From the NCBI RefSeq assembly GCF_003966735.1, contig NZ_AP017378.1, forward strand, positions 3,599,501-3,663,500: a stretch of DNA of 64,000 bases, written 5' to 3'. Under the pieces are notes generated by a model, which saw nothing but the letters and a program-made list of their open reading frames with translations, ran no database searches and was not told the origin of the DNA. This DNA is from Desulfovibrio ferrophilus. GTDB lineage: Bacteria; Desulfobacterota; Desulfovibrionia; Desulfovibrionales; Desulfovibrionaceae. The translations under genes and the position numbers were made by a program. Numbering within the stretch: position 1 is the stretch's first letter; the number at the start of each line of letters is the position of its first letter. Positions 52,010 through 60,518 of the stretch are shown here, piece by piece.

Positions 52010-52513
52010 ATGGGCAAGGATAACGCGGTAAATACGCAGATTACGGATTCAGTCATTGAGATGTTGGAGTCCACGGTCGGTTCAGGCCCGTCTCATTCCA
52101 TGGCTGTGATTGATTCCGTCATGGCCGAGACCATGAGCATGCATATGCATAATGCCGTGACCACCCAGCATAATGCCAAGCTGGTGGGACAGGCTTCCAT
52201 GGCCCAGACCTGCGCAAGAATTCTGGCTGTACAGAGCTTTGGGGGGCCTGTTTTTACCAGTGTACCCGGACCTGCCGGTCCCAAGGGACCTCCAGGAGAC
52301 ATGGGACAGCAGGGTTTACGAGGGGCGCCAGGTTCGGTGGGGGCTCAGGGACCTATCGGGGCACAAGGTGTGAAGGGAGCCAAGGGTGAACCCTGTTCAT
52401 CCGGGCAGACCACCAGAGTGGTGGTGCCAGACATCGTTGTTGAGGATGTGCAACCGATTATCCCTGAGGTTGAAGTCATCGCACCCGATGGGCAGATCAT
52501 CGATCCCCGCTAG
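52010..52513 (+). CDS. RebB-domain protein fused to a collagen-like Gly-X-Y tract
   Basis: A 167-residue protein in three parts. Residues 1-78 are a Reb domain (VNTQITDSV, GPSHSM, MHNAVTTQHNA). Residues 87-128 are 14 perfect Gly-X-Y triplets rich in Pro and Lys (GPAGPKGPPGDMGQQGLRG is the first part), which should form a collagen triple helix. The last 39 residues are acidic and Ile/Val-rich. Bacterial collagens usually form stalks on surfaces, so here the tract may put a rod or lateral link on the R-body. GAGG precedes the ATG. The order of domains means the Reb part would sit in the ribbon with the collagen pointing out. Confidence 0.87.
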   Translation: MGKDNAVNTQITDSVIEMLESTVGSGPSHSMAVIDSVMAETMSMHMHNAVTTQHNAKLVGQASMAQTCARILAVQSFGGPVFTSVPGPAGPKGPPGDMGQQGLRGAPGSVGAQGPIGAQGVKGAKGEPCSSGQTTRVVVPDIVVEDVQPIIPEVEVIAPDGQIIDPR

Positions 52514-52542
52514 AGGACGACCTGATCCCAAGGAGAAGTCCC

Positions 52543-53124
52543 ATGAAAGCATTTCAGGAGATTGTAACGGGTATCGGTCTTTCTCCGACAACGACAGTTG
52601 TCAGGGCGGGGCCTGCGGATAGTATCGTTTACGAGGCTGTTCTCGACACGGGCAAAACCAAGGTGACAGGCATCAGTATCGACGTTGAGCACAAACTGAA
52701 GGGATATCTGGATTCGACAACCTGGGATCCTCCATCCGGGAATGGTGCCGGTCAGCAGGTCGCGGTGGTGAGCCCTTCGTCATCCGACGGCGCACAGCAC
52801 TCTTCCTCTTCCACCGTTCTCTCGGATTCTCCACCTGAAGCAGCCGCTGGAGTTGATGCCGGAGTAGAGAGGGACAAGAACTCTGGTGGTGAGCAACCAT
52901 CTGGGACACAGGCCGGGCACACCATTCAATTATCAGCTGTCCAGGCCGTGATGAATGTGGGCGAGTGTCGATTCAGTGTTGCTTGCCGCTGGAATCTGAT
53001 GGTCGAGAGTTGTGGCAGTGAGGGAATGGATCTGGTTTTTGCCAATGATTCAGATCAAGTGACCACCTGGGTGGCGAAAATGGCCTATCTGATGATGAAT
53101 GATATTCAGGATTATCTGTTGTAG
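52543..53124 (+). CDS. Reb-locus accessory protein A (linker-containing paralogue)
   Basis: A 193-residue protein of unknown function. Residues 1-62 and 131-193 each match one half of the smaller accessory protein encoded at 53766: both start with an FxxxxxxIGLS-type motif and Thr-rich strand, and both end with a CRWN/SRWY motif, an NDSD/HDSD motif and a final helix QDYL/QSYL. A Ser, Gly and Pro-rich insert of about 65 residues splits the domain here. AAGGAG precedes the ATG. It may be a chaperone or adaptor for the ribbon. Confidence 0.8.
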   Translation: MKAFQEIVTGIGLSPTTTVVRAGPADSIVYEAVLDTGKTKVTGISIDVEHKLKGYLDSTTWDPPSGNGAGQQVAVVSPSSSDGAQHSSSSTVLSDSPPEAAAGVDAGVERDKNSGGEQPSGTQAGHTIQLSAVQAVMNVGECRFSVACRWNLMVESCGSEGMDLVFANDSDQVTTWVAKMAYLMMNDIQDYLL

Positions 53125-53153
53125 CTGCGGTGAACCGCGGCAAGGAGGGAGTG

Positions 53154-53753
53154 ATGGCCGGTAAGGGAACCAAGGTAAGTCGCCCTAAGGACGAGGCCAA
53201 AAATGATAAGGGTGTTGATCCGGGTGTGGAGTCCATCGCTGCCGTGGATGAGTTGGGTGAGTCCATGGGAAGATTTCGAGAGGATGTCCTTGAGTTGGTG
53301 CGTGAACTTCGGAGTGAGGTGGATGAATCCTTGCGAGCGATGCGTAGCGAGACAAAAGAGGCTCGCCGTAAGCTGCGGGAAGATTTGATCCGTATGAGGG
53401 ATGAACGCAAACGATTTTTTGTCAGGGTCGAGGACATGCTGGCTGATGCCTTTGTTTCAAGGTCTGTTCCGGAGACAGGAATGGAACAAGCTCTTGAGGC
53501 CGAATTGGAGAGTGAAGTCGAGCAGGAGATGGATACGGGTTCGTGGCTTGCGGAACAGGAGCAGGTCGAGCAGGCCATGGCCGACAGCCTTGAAAGTGTT
53601 GCCGAGGGGCTGGAAGGCAGGGATATGGTCATGGAGGCCGAGGCTATTGTCGAAGCAGCCATGAAACGGCTTGTGCCTCATGGGAAATCTCATGTCGAAC
53701 AAACCTTCGTGTCCATGCATGGGCTCGACCACGAGTCGTCCAATCTGTCATAG
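53154..53753 (+). CDS. Acidic coiled-coil protein of the Reb locus
   Basis: A 199-residue protein, very rich in Glu, Arg, Asp and Met. Residues about 35-100 show heptad-like repeats (LRSEVDESLRAMRSETKEA), so a coiled coil is likely. The C-terminal half is strongly acidic. ATG 53154 follows AAGGAGG directly; a GTG at 53130 is unlikely. It sits between the two paralogous accessory genes with gaps of 29 and 12 bases. It could scaffold ribbon assembly or tether it in the cell. Confidence 0.8.
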   Translation: MAGKGTKVSRPKDEAKNDKGVDPGVESIAAVDELGESMGRFREDVLELVRELRSEVDESLRAMRSETKEARRKLREDLIRMRDERKRFFVRVEDMLADAFVSRSVPETGMEQALEAELESEVEQEMDTGSWLAEQEQVEQAMADSLESVAEGLEGRDMVMEAEAIVEAAMKRLVPHGKSHVEQTFVSMHGLDHESSNLS

Positions 53754-53765
53754 GGGGTGGGAATC

Positions 53766-54200
53766 ATGTCTGAGAGCATGAAGTCGTTCGATATGTTGCT
53801 GTCTGCCATTGGTCTGTCCATGGATAAGACCACGGCCTCCGTCACTCAGGGAAAGTACATACTGGTCTACAGGTATCAGCCTGGTGATGGTGCGTCCCAA
53901 CCCTTGTTGACCATCACCCTGAACCCTCAGGTCACAGCGACAATCAGGCGCGATAGCTGGGACAATGCCGTTCCGGTCAGCGGTACTGAGCGGGGGCCGA
54001 ATTTCACCATGCTTTCGCATCAGAATAAATTGCTGAGCATGGGGGGGCGAGTCTACACCATCAAAAGCCGTTGGTACGCTGATATCAAAGAATGCGAGTC
54101 CGACATGTTCATTCATTTTTATCACGATTCGGATTCGCTGACTTCCAAGGTTGTGAAGACCATGGACGTGGTTGTCGCTTCATTACAAAGCTATCTTTAA
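53766..54200 (+). CDS. Reb-locus accessory protein B (compact paralogue)
   Basis: A 144-residue protein of unknown function, the compact form of the protein encoded at 52543: matching N-terminal AIGLSMDKTTASV, then a strand-rich middle, SRWYADI, YHDSDS and the final VVASLQSYL. It has no insert. GGGGGTGGGA lies before ATG 53766; the upstream GTG at 53757 is less likely. It is the last gene of the Reb locus, ahead of a strong terminator. Confidence 0.8.
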   Translation: MSESMKSFDMLLSAIGLSMDKTTASVTQGKYILVYRYQPGDGASQPLLTITLNPQVTATIRRDSWDNAVPVSGTERGPNFTMLSHQNKLLSMGGRVYTIKSRWYADIKECESDMFIHFYHDSDSLTSKVVKTMDVVVASLQSYL

Positions 54201-54231
54201 CCCCATCAATTCCTTCCCGGGGTTGAACAAA

Positions 54232-54266
54232 GAAAGGCCCGCCGTTTGACAGCCGGCGGGCCTTTC
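54232..54266. terminator. Bidirectional rho-independent terminator
   Basis: GAAAGGCCCGCCG and CGGCGGGCCTTTC form a long stem with an 8-9-base loop. It ends the Reb operon and also the convergent kinase gene. Confidence 0.85.
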
Positions 54267-54291
54267 ACTTGCTGTTCTCTGGTGTGAGAGA

Positions 54292-56235
54292 TTATTCTTC
54301 GCGGCAGGTTTTGGCCGAATCGGGCAGCACACGGGGCAGACGCACCGTGAAGGCCGAGCCCTTGCCCGCTTCGGAATCAACGGTAATGGTTCCACCATGC
54401 TGCCGGATGGATTTGTCGGAAACAAACAGTCCCAGCCCTGTTCCTTTGCAGCCCTTGGAGGAGAAGAACAGGGTAAACATCTTTTCGCGAACTTCGGGGG
54501 CGATGCCCGTGCCGTTGTCAGCCACGGTGAAGACGATGTGGTCTTTTTCGCCTGAAACGCTGAAGGTCACGGCGTGCTCAGCCTTGCAGGAATCGTCGCC
54601 GCAGGCGTCCACCGCGTTTTCCAGGAAATTGACCAGAGCCGCACTGATGACCGCTGCATCGGCTTCGAACATGCCGAGATCACCGCGGGTTTCGCTGTGG
54701 AACTCGACCCCTGCCGCCTGAGCCTTGGGGTGTATCAGATGGGCGACACCGTCGAAGAAGGAAGCCACATCCACTCCGTCCCAGTTCAGGTCCCGGTTCT
54801 TGGCGTAATAGAGCATCTGCAGGACCATGGATCGAATGCGGTTGACCAGATCTTTGACGGTTTCCCAACCGGTTTCGATGCGTTCCGAGTCGTTCTTCTT
54901 GAAGCCGGATTCCACTCGATAGATACCGCCGTCCAGAGCCGTGAGCATTCCCTTGATGCCGTGCGACATGGAGCCGATCATCAGGCCTAGAGATGCCAGG
55001 TGATCCTGAAGTTCCCGGAGTTGGGTAATGTCCGTGCTCATTTCCATGACTTCGACGACGTTGCCGTCGGCATCGCGTATGGGAGCGGTCCAGATCAGTA
55101 CATTGTACTGCTGCCCGTGCTTGGACGTGACCACGGTTTCCATCTGATGCGATTGGCCGTCTTCGAAGGTCTCGGCCACCGGACATTTCTCGCAGGGCGC
55201 TTCACGTCTGGAGTAGGCCTTGTAGCAGCAGGAGCCTTCATCGGGCTCGCCGAAATGATCCTTGAATAATTTGTTGGCGGCAGTGATCCGGAATTCCTGA
55301 TCCTGAACCGAGATAAAGCAGGGGGCTTCATCGAACAGCATCTGGTACTTGGCCCGGGTGGTGCGCAGCTCGTCCTGGAGTCGGGCCACTTCGGTCACGT
55401 CAACGCTGATCTCCATGACCATGTCCACTTCGCCTTCCTGATCCAGGATGGGTGCGGTGTGCACAAGCACGGGGACGTTGGAACCGTCCGGTGTGGCCAG
55501 CATGCGGCGCACGCGTTGGCCTTTGCCCGTGGCAAAGGTTCGGCCCACCGGGCAGCCTGCATCCTGGGCTTCCGGTTCGGTATAGAGCTCCCAACTGTTC
55601 TTGCCCACCATGTCGCCCAGGCGTTCGCGATACAACTGATTGATGGCCACGATTTCCATGTAGGCGTTGTGCACCGACACGAAGCACGGCATCTCGTTGA
55701 AGGTGTTAACCCCGTCTTCCACATCCAGGGCAAGGCCACGCATAGCTCCGGCAAAGCCTTCCACCACCTGCCCTACAGCAGCCTGACGTTCAAGCTCTAC
55801 AATCCGGGCACTCTTTTCCTCAACCAGACGTTCGAGATTTTCGGTGTGACTCCTGAGTTCGGCGCGCATGGAGATTTTTTCTCGTACGCGTTTCAGAGCC
55901 ATTTCAAGGACTTCGTCATTGATGGGCTTGGTCACGAAGTCGGCGGCTTCGAATTTCAGACTTTTGACGGCAAGATCCATGTCGCCATGGCCCGAGATCA
56001 TGATGACTTCGGTGTCCGGGCTGACCTTCTTGATGCGTTTGAGGAGTTGGATTCCGTCCATGACGGGCATCTTGATGTCGGTCAGGACGATGGGTGGCTG
56101 GTGTTCGGCAAAGGCCTTGAGGGCTTCTTTGCCGTTTTCTGCGGTGATGACGTCATAGCCCAGGTCGGCCAGTGATATCCCAAGGAAGGTGCGGATACCT
56201 TCTTCGTCGTCAACAAGGAGAAGTTTGGTGCTCAT
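54292..56235 (-). CDS. Receiver-PAS-PAS histidine kinase
   Basis: A 647-residue cytoplasmic kinase. Order: receiver (phospho-acceptor Asp53 in IVLTDIKMP, Lys103), coiled linker, two PAS-like domains (about 175-285 and 295-405; the second has CEKCPV, a Cys pair), dimerisation helix with His425 in SMSHGIKG and HATPase_c (NFLENAVDA, DNGTGI, GTGLGL). It sits at the far end of the hmc region, downstream of two single-domain response regulators, its likely phosphate acceptors. A strong terminator separates it from them, so it may have its own promoter. The start at 56235 has no clear ribosome site. Confidence 0.9.
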   Translation of the reverse strand: MSTKLLLVDDEEGIRTFLGISLADLGYDVITAENGKEALKAFAEHQPPIVLTDIKMPVMDGIQLLKRIKKVSPDTEVIMISGHGDMDLAVKSLKFEAADFVTKPINDEVLEMALKRVREKISMRAELRSHTENLERLVEEKSARIVELERQAAVGQVVEGFAGAMRGLALDVEDGVNTFNEMPCFVSVHNAYMEIVAINQLYRERLGDMVGKNSWELYTEPEAQDAGCPVGRTFATGKGQRVRRMLATPDGSNVPVLVHTAPILDQEGEVDMVMEISVDVTEVARLQDELRTTRAKYQMLFDEAPCFISVQDQEFRITAANKLFKDHFGEPDEGSCCYKAYSRREAPCEKCPVAETFEDGQSHQMETVVTSKHGQQYNVLIWTAPIRDADGNVVEVMEMSTDITQLRELQDHLASLGLMIGSMSHGIKGMLTALDGGIYRVESGFKKNDSERIETGWETVKDLVNRIRSMVLQMLYYAKNRDLNWDGVDVASFFDGVAHLIHPKAQAAGVEFHSETRGDLGMFEADAAVISAALVNFLENAVDACGDDSCKAEHAVTFSVSGEKDHIVFTVADNGTGIAPEVREKMFTLFFSSKGCKGTGLGLFVSDKSIRQHGGTITVDSEAGKGSAFTVRLPRVLPDSAKTCREE

Positions 56236-56310
56236 GCGCGGCTCACGTTGGGTTGACCTTGGCTGATGCCGATTGCACTCGCGCGAGATCGCGACGGGCG
56301 CGAAAAATTG

Positions 56311-56342
56311 GCGCGGCAGGGTGCAAAAACACCCTGCCGCGC
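56311..56342 (-). terminator. Rho-independent terminator after the response regulators
   Basis: A perfect 13-base stem (GCGCGGCAGGGTG and complement) with a 6-base loop. On the minus strand an AATTTTTC run follows. It lies just after the second response regulator gene and would end the hmc transcript before the kinase gene. Confidence 0.85.
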
Positions 56343-56350
56343 GACGGCAA

Positions 56351-56707
56351 TTATTCGCCGATGGTTTCCTTGACGATGCCAATGACTTCGTCAGGATTGA
56401 AGGGCTTGTTAATGGTAGCCACGGCCTTCTTGATTGCCAGGTGGATGCCGGACAGGCCGCTGATGACGATCACCGGGGTATCTTTGAACTCCGGCTTCTG
56501 GGTCATCTTGCGATAGAACCTGGGGCCCCATTCCTTGGGCATTTCGAGGTCCAGGGTGACCAGATCGGGCTTTTGCTCCATCAGGAGTTCCAGCGCGACA
56601 TCACCGTCGTTGGCCTCGCAAGTCTCATAGCCGTTGTCCTTGAAGATGGTGACGAGGTAATCGACGATGTTTTGATCGTCATCCACGACGAGAATCTTCT
56701 TGGGCAT
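56351..56707 (-). CDS. Single-domain response regulator, Rrf1-like (distal)
   Basis: A 118-residue CheY-type receiver with Asp9-Asp10-Asp11, phospho-acceptor Asp53 and Lys in INKPF. It has no output domain, so it acts through protein contacts or as a phosphate relay. It is closely similar to the other receiver 91 bases upstream (both share EMPxEWGPRFYRK). In D. vulgaris the hmc genes are followed by rrf1, also a receiver, so this is a probable homologue. A hairpin lies ahead of its ribosome site. Confidence 0.9.
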   Translation of the reverse strand: MPKKILVVDDDQNIVDYLVTIFKDNGYETCEANDGDVALELLMEQKPDLVTLDLEMPKEWGPRFYRKMTQKPEFKDTPVIVISGLSGIHLAIKKAVATINKPFNPDEVIGIVKETIGE

Positions 56708-56729
56708 ATCATTCCCTCCGTTCAGTCTT

Positions 56730-56750
56730 TCCGGGAGATGTTCTCCCGGA
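56730..56750 (-). other. Hairpin in the leader between the two response regulators
   Basis: TCCGGGAGA and TCTCCCGGA pair perfectly with a 3-base loop, 22 bases upstream of the distal regulator's start. A second weak pairing lies beside it. It may separate the two messages or control translation. Confidence 0.5.
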
Positions 56751-56798
56751 TTGCCCAGGTAGGAACCCGGGCAGGTCAGTCACGTATATCGGACTGCG

Positions 56799-57152
56799 CT
56801 ATTGACCCAGAACTTCCTTGACGATCCCGATGAGTTCGCTGGGATCGAAGGGTTTGGTCAAACTGGCCACGGCCTTGGGGATGGCGTATTTGTTGCCAGC
56901 CAGGCCGCTGACCACGATGACGGGAATACGCTTGTATTCCGGATCCTGGGACAGCTTGCGGTAAAACCTCGGGCCCCACTCCTCGGGCATTTCAATGTCC
57001 AGAGTGATGAGGTCAGGCTGTTCGTTTTTCACGATCTCCATGGCTTGGGACCCGTCGGCGGCCGAACAGGTCTGGTAGCCGTTGTCCGTGAAGATGTCGG
57101 TCAGATAGGTGACGATGTTCGGATCGTCGTCGATGATCATGATTTTGGCCAT
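56799..57152 (-). CDS. rrf1: Single-domain response regulator, Rrf1-like (proximal)
   Basis: A 117-residue receiver with Asp8-Asp9-Asp10, phospho-acceptor Asp52 and Lys in LTKPF. It has the same EMPEEWGPRFYRK stretch as the distal copy, which marks a recent duplication. It follows the universal stress protein gene by 82 bases. In D. vulgaris Rrf1 is tied to repression of hmc. The symbol is given by position and similarity and either copy could be the true orthologue. Confidence 0.87.
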   Translation of the reverse strand: MAKIMIIDDDPNIVTYLTDIFTDNGYQTCSAADGSQAMEIVKNEQPDLITLDIEMPEEWGPRFYRKLSQDPEYKRIPVIVVSGLAGNKYAIPKAVASLTKPFDPSELIGIVKEVLGQ

Positions 57153-57234
57153 GATGATCCTCTCTTCTGTATAAGCCCAAACCGTTAAGCCCTGAGGGCT
57201 CCCGATCGGGACTGATAGTCTACCGAAAAGGTCC

Positions 57235-58152
57235 TTAGACCTTGTCGGGATGGTTGACGCTGACCACCGGGCAGGTGGCGCGCAGGATGACCTGCTCCAT
57301 GGTGCTTCCCATGCGTGCGGCCTCGAGATCGGGGTCGGATGCATGATGCGCCAAGACAATCAAATCGGCCTGCTTCTCGCGGGCAAACTTGACGACTTCC
57401 ACGTAAGGAGTCCCTTCCCAGACCTCGACTTCCCACTTCTTGAAGTCGGAAGGCAGCTTGGAGGCGTAGGCAGAATGCATGCGCTTGCGAGCCTCGATGA
57501 TCTTGTCCTCGATCTCTTCCTGATCCATCTCGCGGCCCTGAGACAGGGAGGAGATATCAACGGAATGGAAGAGATGCAGGTCGCAATCCAGAGACTGAGC
57601 AGTCTTGGATGCGAAGTTGAAGGCGCTCTCTGCGGGCTTGGAGAAGTCAGTGGCAAAGACCACGCTTCCAAAACCGCCCCAGTAGGACGCGCTCGGGCGA
57701 GAGACGGACAGGACCGGACAGCGGGCGGCCTTGGCTACGCGCTGCAGGGTGCTGCCGGCAATGCCGCGGCGGTAGAACTTGCCTTCCTCGCCACGGGTGC
57801 TGGCACCCATGATGATCAGGTCAGCACCGATCTCGCGGGCCTTGCGCAGGATTTCGCGGTGGGGATGCCCCGTGGCGATTTCCAGCTGGCAGGTCTGCGG
57901 GCAGGTAGAGATCTGCTTCTCGTAATAGCTGCTGATCTCTTCCTTGATCAAGGCCAGGTAGTTTTCGTCGATGTCGACTTCCTCGCCGGTACGCACATCC
58001 TTGACCACTTGGCTGTAGGCCCGGGTGGGCACGCCAGTGATGTGCAATGCAACCAGTTCGGCGCTGTAGCGGCCTGCCAGGTCAAAGGCGACGCGGGCTG
58101 CGTCGTCACAGGCGGGGGAGGCCGAAGTCGCAAACAGAATCTTCTTAAACAT
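57235..58152 (-). CDS. Tandem universal stress protein
   Basis: A 305-residue protein made of two UspA-like domains in tandem (about 1-147 and 155-305). The first has the ATP-binding pattern MGASTRGEEGKF...GST followed by CPVLSV, and the second the matching HHASDPDLEAARMGSTMEQ. Such proteins bind ATP or AMP and help in stress survival. ATG 58152 has AGGTGG upstream; a longer frame is unsupported. It lies 73 bases after hmcF on the same strand and so probably shares its transcript. Confidence 0.9.
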   Translation of the reverse strand: MFKKILFATSASPACDDAARVAFDLAGRYSAELVALHITGVPTRAYSQVVKDVRTGEEVDIDENYLALIKEEISSYYEKQISTCPQTCQLEIATGHPHREILRKAREIGADLIIMGASTRGEEGKFYRRGIAGSTLQRVAKAARCPVLSVSRPSASYWGGFGSVVFATDFSKPAESAFNFASKTAQSLDCDLHLFHSVDISSLSQGREMDQEEIEDKIIEARKRMHSAYASKLPSDFKKWEVEVWEGTPYVEVVKFAREKQADLIVLAHHASDPDLEAARMGSTMEQVILRATCPVVSVNHPDKV

Positions 58153-58225
58153 ATGCCACCTCATGTTTGGGGTGAAGCGTGGGCCCGTCACACGCGGGCC
58201 CACGCGGCATGATTCCCTCGCCGGT

Positions 58226-59614
58226 TTATTCCTCAGGCTTGAGGTGCTCGGGCACCTCGCACATCTTGATCAGCAAAGGCTTCAAGAAGGTCCAACGGAT
58301 ACCGACCTCAAACTCCTCTTCCAAGTCACGAATCGCATCCCAACAGTTGTGGCAGGGAGCGATGACCAGCTTGGCACCGGTGGCCAGAATCTGATCGCGC
58401 TTGGTTTTCAGAGCGATGTTACGCTGGGGGCGGTACTTGCCAACGCCGTTGAATCCGCCACCACCGCCACAGCAGTAGTTATATTCTTTATTCTGTTCCA
58501 TTTCCACGAAATAGCCGGGTTCCACGAGATAACTAATGATCTCGCGGGTGATCTCGGCCAGGCCGTGGTTGCGCACGTAGTTGCAGGAATCCTGCAGGGT
58601 GACGAGTTCCTTGATGCGCTTGGCCGGATCAATCTTGATCTTGCCTTCGCGCAGGGCTTCGGCAACCCACTGCACATAGTGGATGTAGGGCGCCGGGGGC
58701 TTTCCGTCTTCACGTCCGCACCAGTAAGGGCCTTCGATGACCGAAGCGCGGTGAGCGTGACCACATTCGGTCCCGATAACCCGCTTGGGCTTCAAACGCT
58801 CAATGGCGTCGTAGACGTTCTGAACCTGCATTTTACAAGCTTCCCAGTCGCCAGCGAACATGCACAGAGCTGTCTGTTCCCAGCCTTCGCTGGGTACGGT
58901 CCAGTTCTCGCCCGCCAGATGGAAGAGAATCGCGGCCTCGGCCACATCCTCGGGATAGTGCTTGGGCTCACGGGCGTTACAGGTGTACATGATGTCCGCA
59001 TTTTCCACATCAACCGGGATGACCAGGCCGGGATAATCGTCCTCGTTTTCCTCGGCCATCCACTCGCAGGTCTCCACCCAATCTTCGGTGGTGACGTCCA
59101 TCTGCGCGCGGTAGACGCGGTGCATGCCGGAACCGATCTTCAACTCCCACGGCACGAAGCCCTGCGAATAGAGCAGGCCGCGGGTGTAGGAGATCATCTG
59201 GCCCATGTCGATGCCATGGGGGCAGTACTGTGCGCAGCGCGAACAGCAGGTGCAGCGGGACCAGCAGACATCCATGGCGTGGCGCATGAACTCGTTGTCC
59301 ACGTCGCCGTTTTTGCGCACGATCTCGCCCAGAGTGGACTGGACCTTGTAGGACGGAACCTGTTCGGGGTCGCGATCGTTGCAGCGGTACAGGAAACAGC
59401 TGTCGGCACAGAGGCCGCAGTGGGCACAAATGTCCAGCCAGGTGCGGATTCGGGACTTGCAAGTCGCTTTCAGGCGCTTTGCAAGATCTTCCTTGTCCAC
59501 GTCGAGGCTTTTCATCTCTTCGTAGTATTGGTTGCCCCGGGTGTCCGACAGAAGCTCAAGCAGAGCTTCTTCGGTCTGAATCGGGGTCTTATTACAGAAT
59601 TTCCCTTCAGGCAT
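58226..59614 (-). CDS. hmcF: Hmc complex iron-sulfur subunit HmcF
   Basis: A 462-residue cytoplasmic protein with two [4Fe-4S] sites in the N-terminal part (CAHCGLC at 63-69 plus Cys73; [11 protein letters not shown] at 121-131) and two CCG domains in the C-terminal part (CCGGGGGF and CHNCWD near the end). This is the layout of heterodisulfide reductase-like subunits such as DsrK and HmcF. It should take electrons from the membrane part to a cytoplasmic partner. It is the last hmc gene, 37 bases after hmcE. Confidence 0.92.
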   Translation of the reverse strand: MPEGKFCNKTPIQTEEALLELLSDTRGNQYYEEMKSLDVDKEDLAKRLKATCKSRIRTWLDICAHCGLCADSCFLYRCNDRDPEQVPSYKVQSTLGEIVRKNGDVDNEFMRHAMDVCWSRCTCCSRCAQYCPHGIDMGQMISYTRGLLYSQGFVPWELKIGSGMHRVYRAQMDVTTEDWVETCEWMAEENEDDYPGLVIPVDVENADIMYTCNAREPKHYPEDVAEAAILFHLAGENWTVPSEGWEQTALCMFAGDWEACKMQVQNVYDAIERLKPKRVIGTECGHAHRASVIEGPYWCGREDGKPPAPYIHYVQWVAEALREGKIKIDPAKRIKELVTLQDSCNYVRNHGLAEITREIISYLVEPGYFVEMEQNKEYNYCCGGGGGFNGVGKYRPQRNIALKTKRDQILATGAKLVIAPCHNCWDAIRDLEEEFEVGIRWTFLKPLLIKMCEVPEHLKPEE

Positions 59615-59651
59615 TGGGTCTCCTTACCTTGCCGGTAAAGCGTTGAAGGTC

Positions 59652-60329
59652 CTACCAGACAATGCCACGGCCGCGTTCGCCGCCGCGCTTAATTCCGAAG
59701 TCCATGCCAATCTGAGCACGGGAGCAGAAAAACAGCACCATGTGCGACAGTTTGGTGAACGGAATGGCCAAGAGCATCAGATGCCCGGTGATTACGTGTG
59801 CCAGCAGCCAGGTCTCGTAACCGGGCAGGTGCAGGCGACAGGCCAGACCAGTGACAAAAGGAGCCATGGTAATGGCCAGGATTGCGTAATCCTTGGCGGT
59901 CGTGATGATGCGCACTTCCGGCAGCGTAATGCGACGGACGATGAGCATGATGCCAGCGACGAGCATGGCGATGGTCAACCCATCGGCCAGGGACGAAGGC
60001 ATGGCAGGCCATCCGATCCCCCAACGTTCTCTCAGGATCACTGCGTGAGCCTCAAGGAACAGCGGGACAAAGACGATGCCGACGTGGAAGGTGAAGAACA
60101 GGATGGTCATCCCGGGCTTCTCCCGCCAGCTACGGCTACCGAAAGGAACCAGCCAGTAGAATATGGACTTGAACGCCCATTTGATGCCCAATGCGCGGTG
60201 CTTCGTGTAAGCAACCCGATCCAATTGCCAGGACAAGCCCTTGAAGTACATCACGACCTTGGCGATGCAACCGACAATCAGGATGCTGAACGTCACCCAC
60301 AGCATGGGGCCGGTCAGGAATTCATACAT
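59652..60329 (-). CDS. hmcE: Hmc complex membrane subunit HmcE (cytochrome b-like)
   Basis: A 225-residue protein with five membrane segments resembling the NarI-type cytochrome b subunit. His residues in membrane helices (such as TFHVGIV and HVITGH) can hold haem b. It would couple to HmcF on the cytoplasmic face. It follows hmcD by 33 bases. Confidence 0.9.
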   Translation of the reverse strand: MYEFLTGPMLWVTFSILIVGCIAKVVMYFKGLSWQLDRVAYTKHRALGIKWAFKSIFYWLVPFGSRSWREKPGMTILFFTFHVGIVFVPLFLEAHAVILRERWGIGWPAMPSSLADGLTIAMLVAGIMLIVRRITLPEVRIITTAKDYAILAITMAPFVTGLACRLHLPGYETWLLAHVITGHLMLLAIPFTKLSHMVLFFCSRAQIGMDFGIKRGGERGRGIVW

Positions 60330-60362
60330 CAGTATATCTCCTCTCGATCCTAGGCTTATGGA

Positions 60363-60506
60363 TTAGTACGTCCGCTGGGGCTTATCGCGCCCAGTGAGGA
60401 ATCGCCAGAAACCGAGCATGCCAACCAGACCCAGTCCCATCAGGGTGTATGTCCAGCCCTTGGAGTAGATCATGTAGTCGAGCAGGGTGTAGAAAGTGTG
60501 TTCCAT
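60363..60506 (-). CDS. hmcD: Hmc complex small membrane subunit HmcD
   Basis: A 47-residue protein with one membrane helix (about 20-36, TYTLMGLGLVGMLGFW), a short N-terminal part with MEHTFYTLLDY and a positively charged C-terminus. Size, content and place between hmcC and hmcE match HmcD of D. vulgaris. An AGGTGCACC stretch precedes the ATG. It follows hmcC by 12 bases. Confidence 0.88.
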   Translation of the reverse strand: MEHTFYTLLDYMIYSKGWTYTLMGLGLVGMLGFWRFLTGRDKPQRTY

Positions 60507-60518
60507 GGTGCACCTCGC

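Noticed and set aside
52010-54200. Phage tail fibre genes (because of the collagen-like repeat)
   Set aside because: The collagen tract is fused to a Reb domain and no other phage genes (terminase, capsid, tail, integrase) are near.
57250-58212. Open frame of 320 residues on the plus strand
   Set aside because: It mirrors the tandem stress protein gene on the other strand. No ribosome site or domain was seen.
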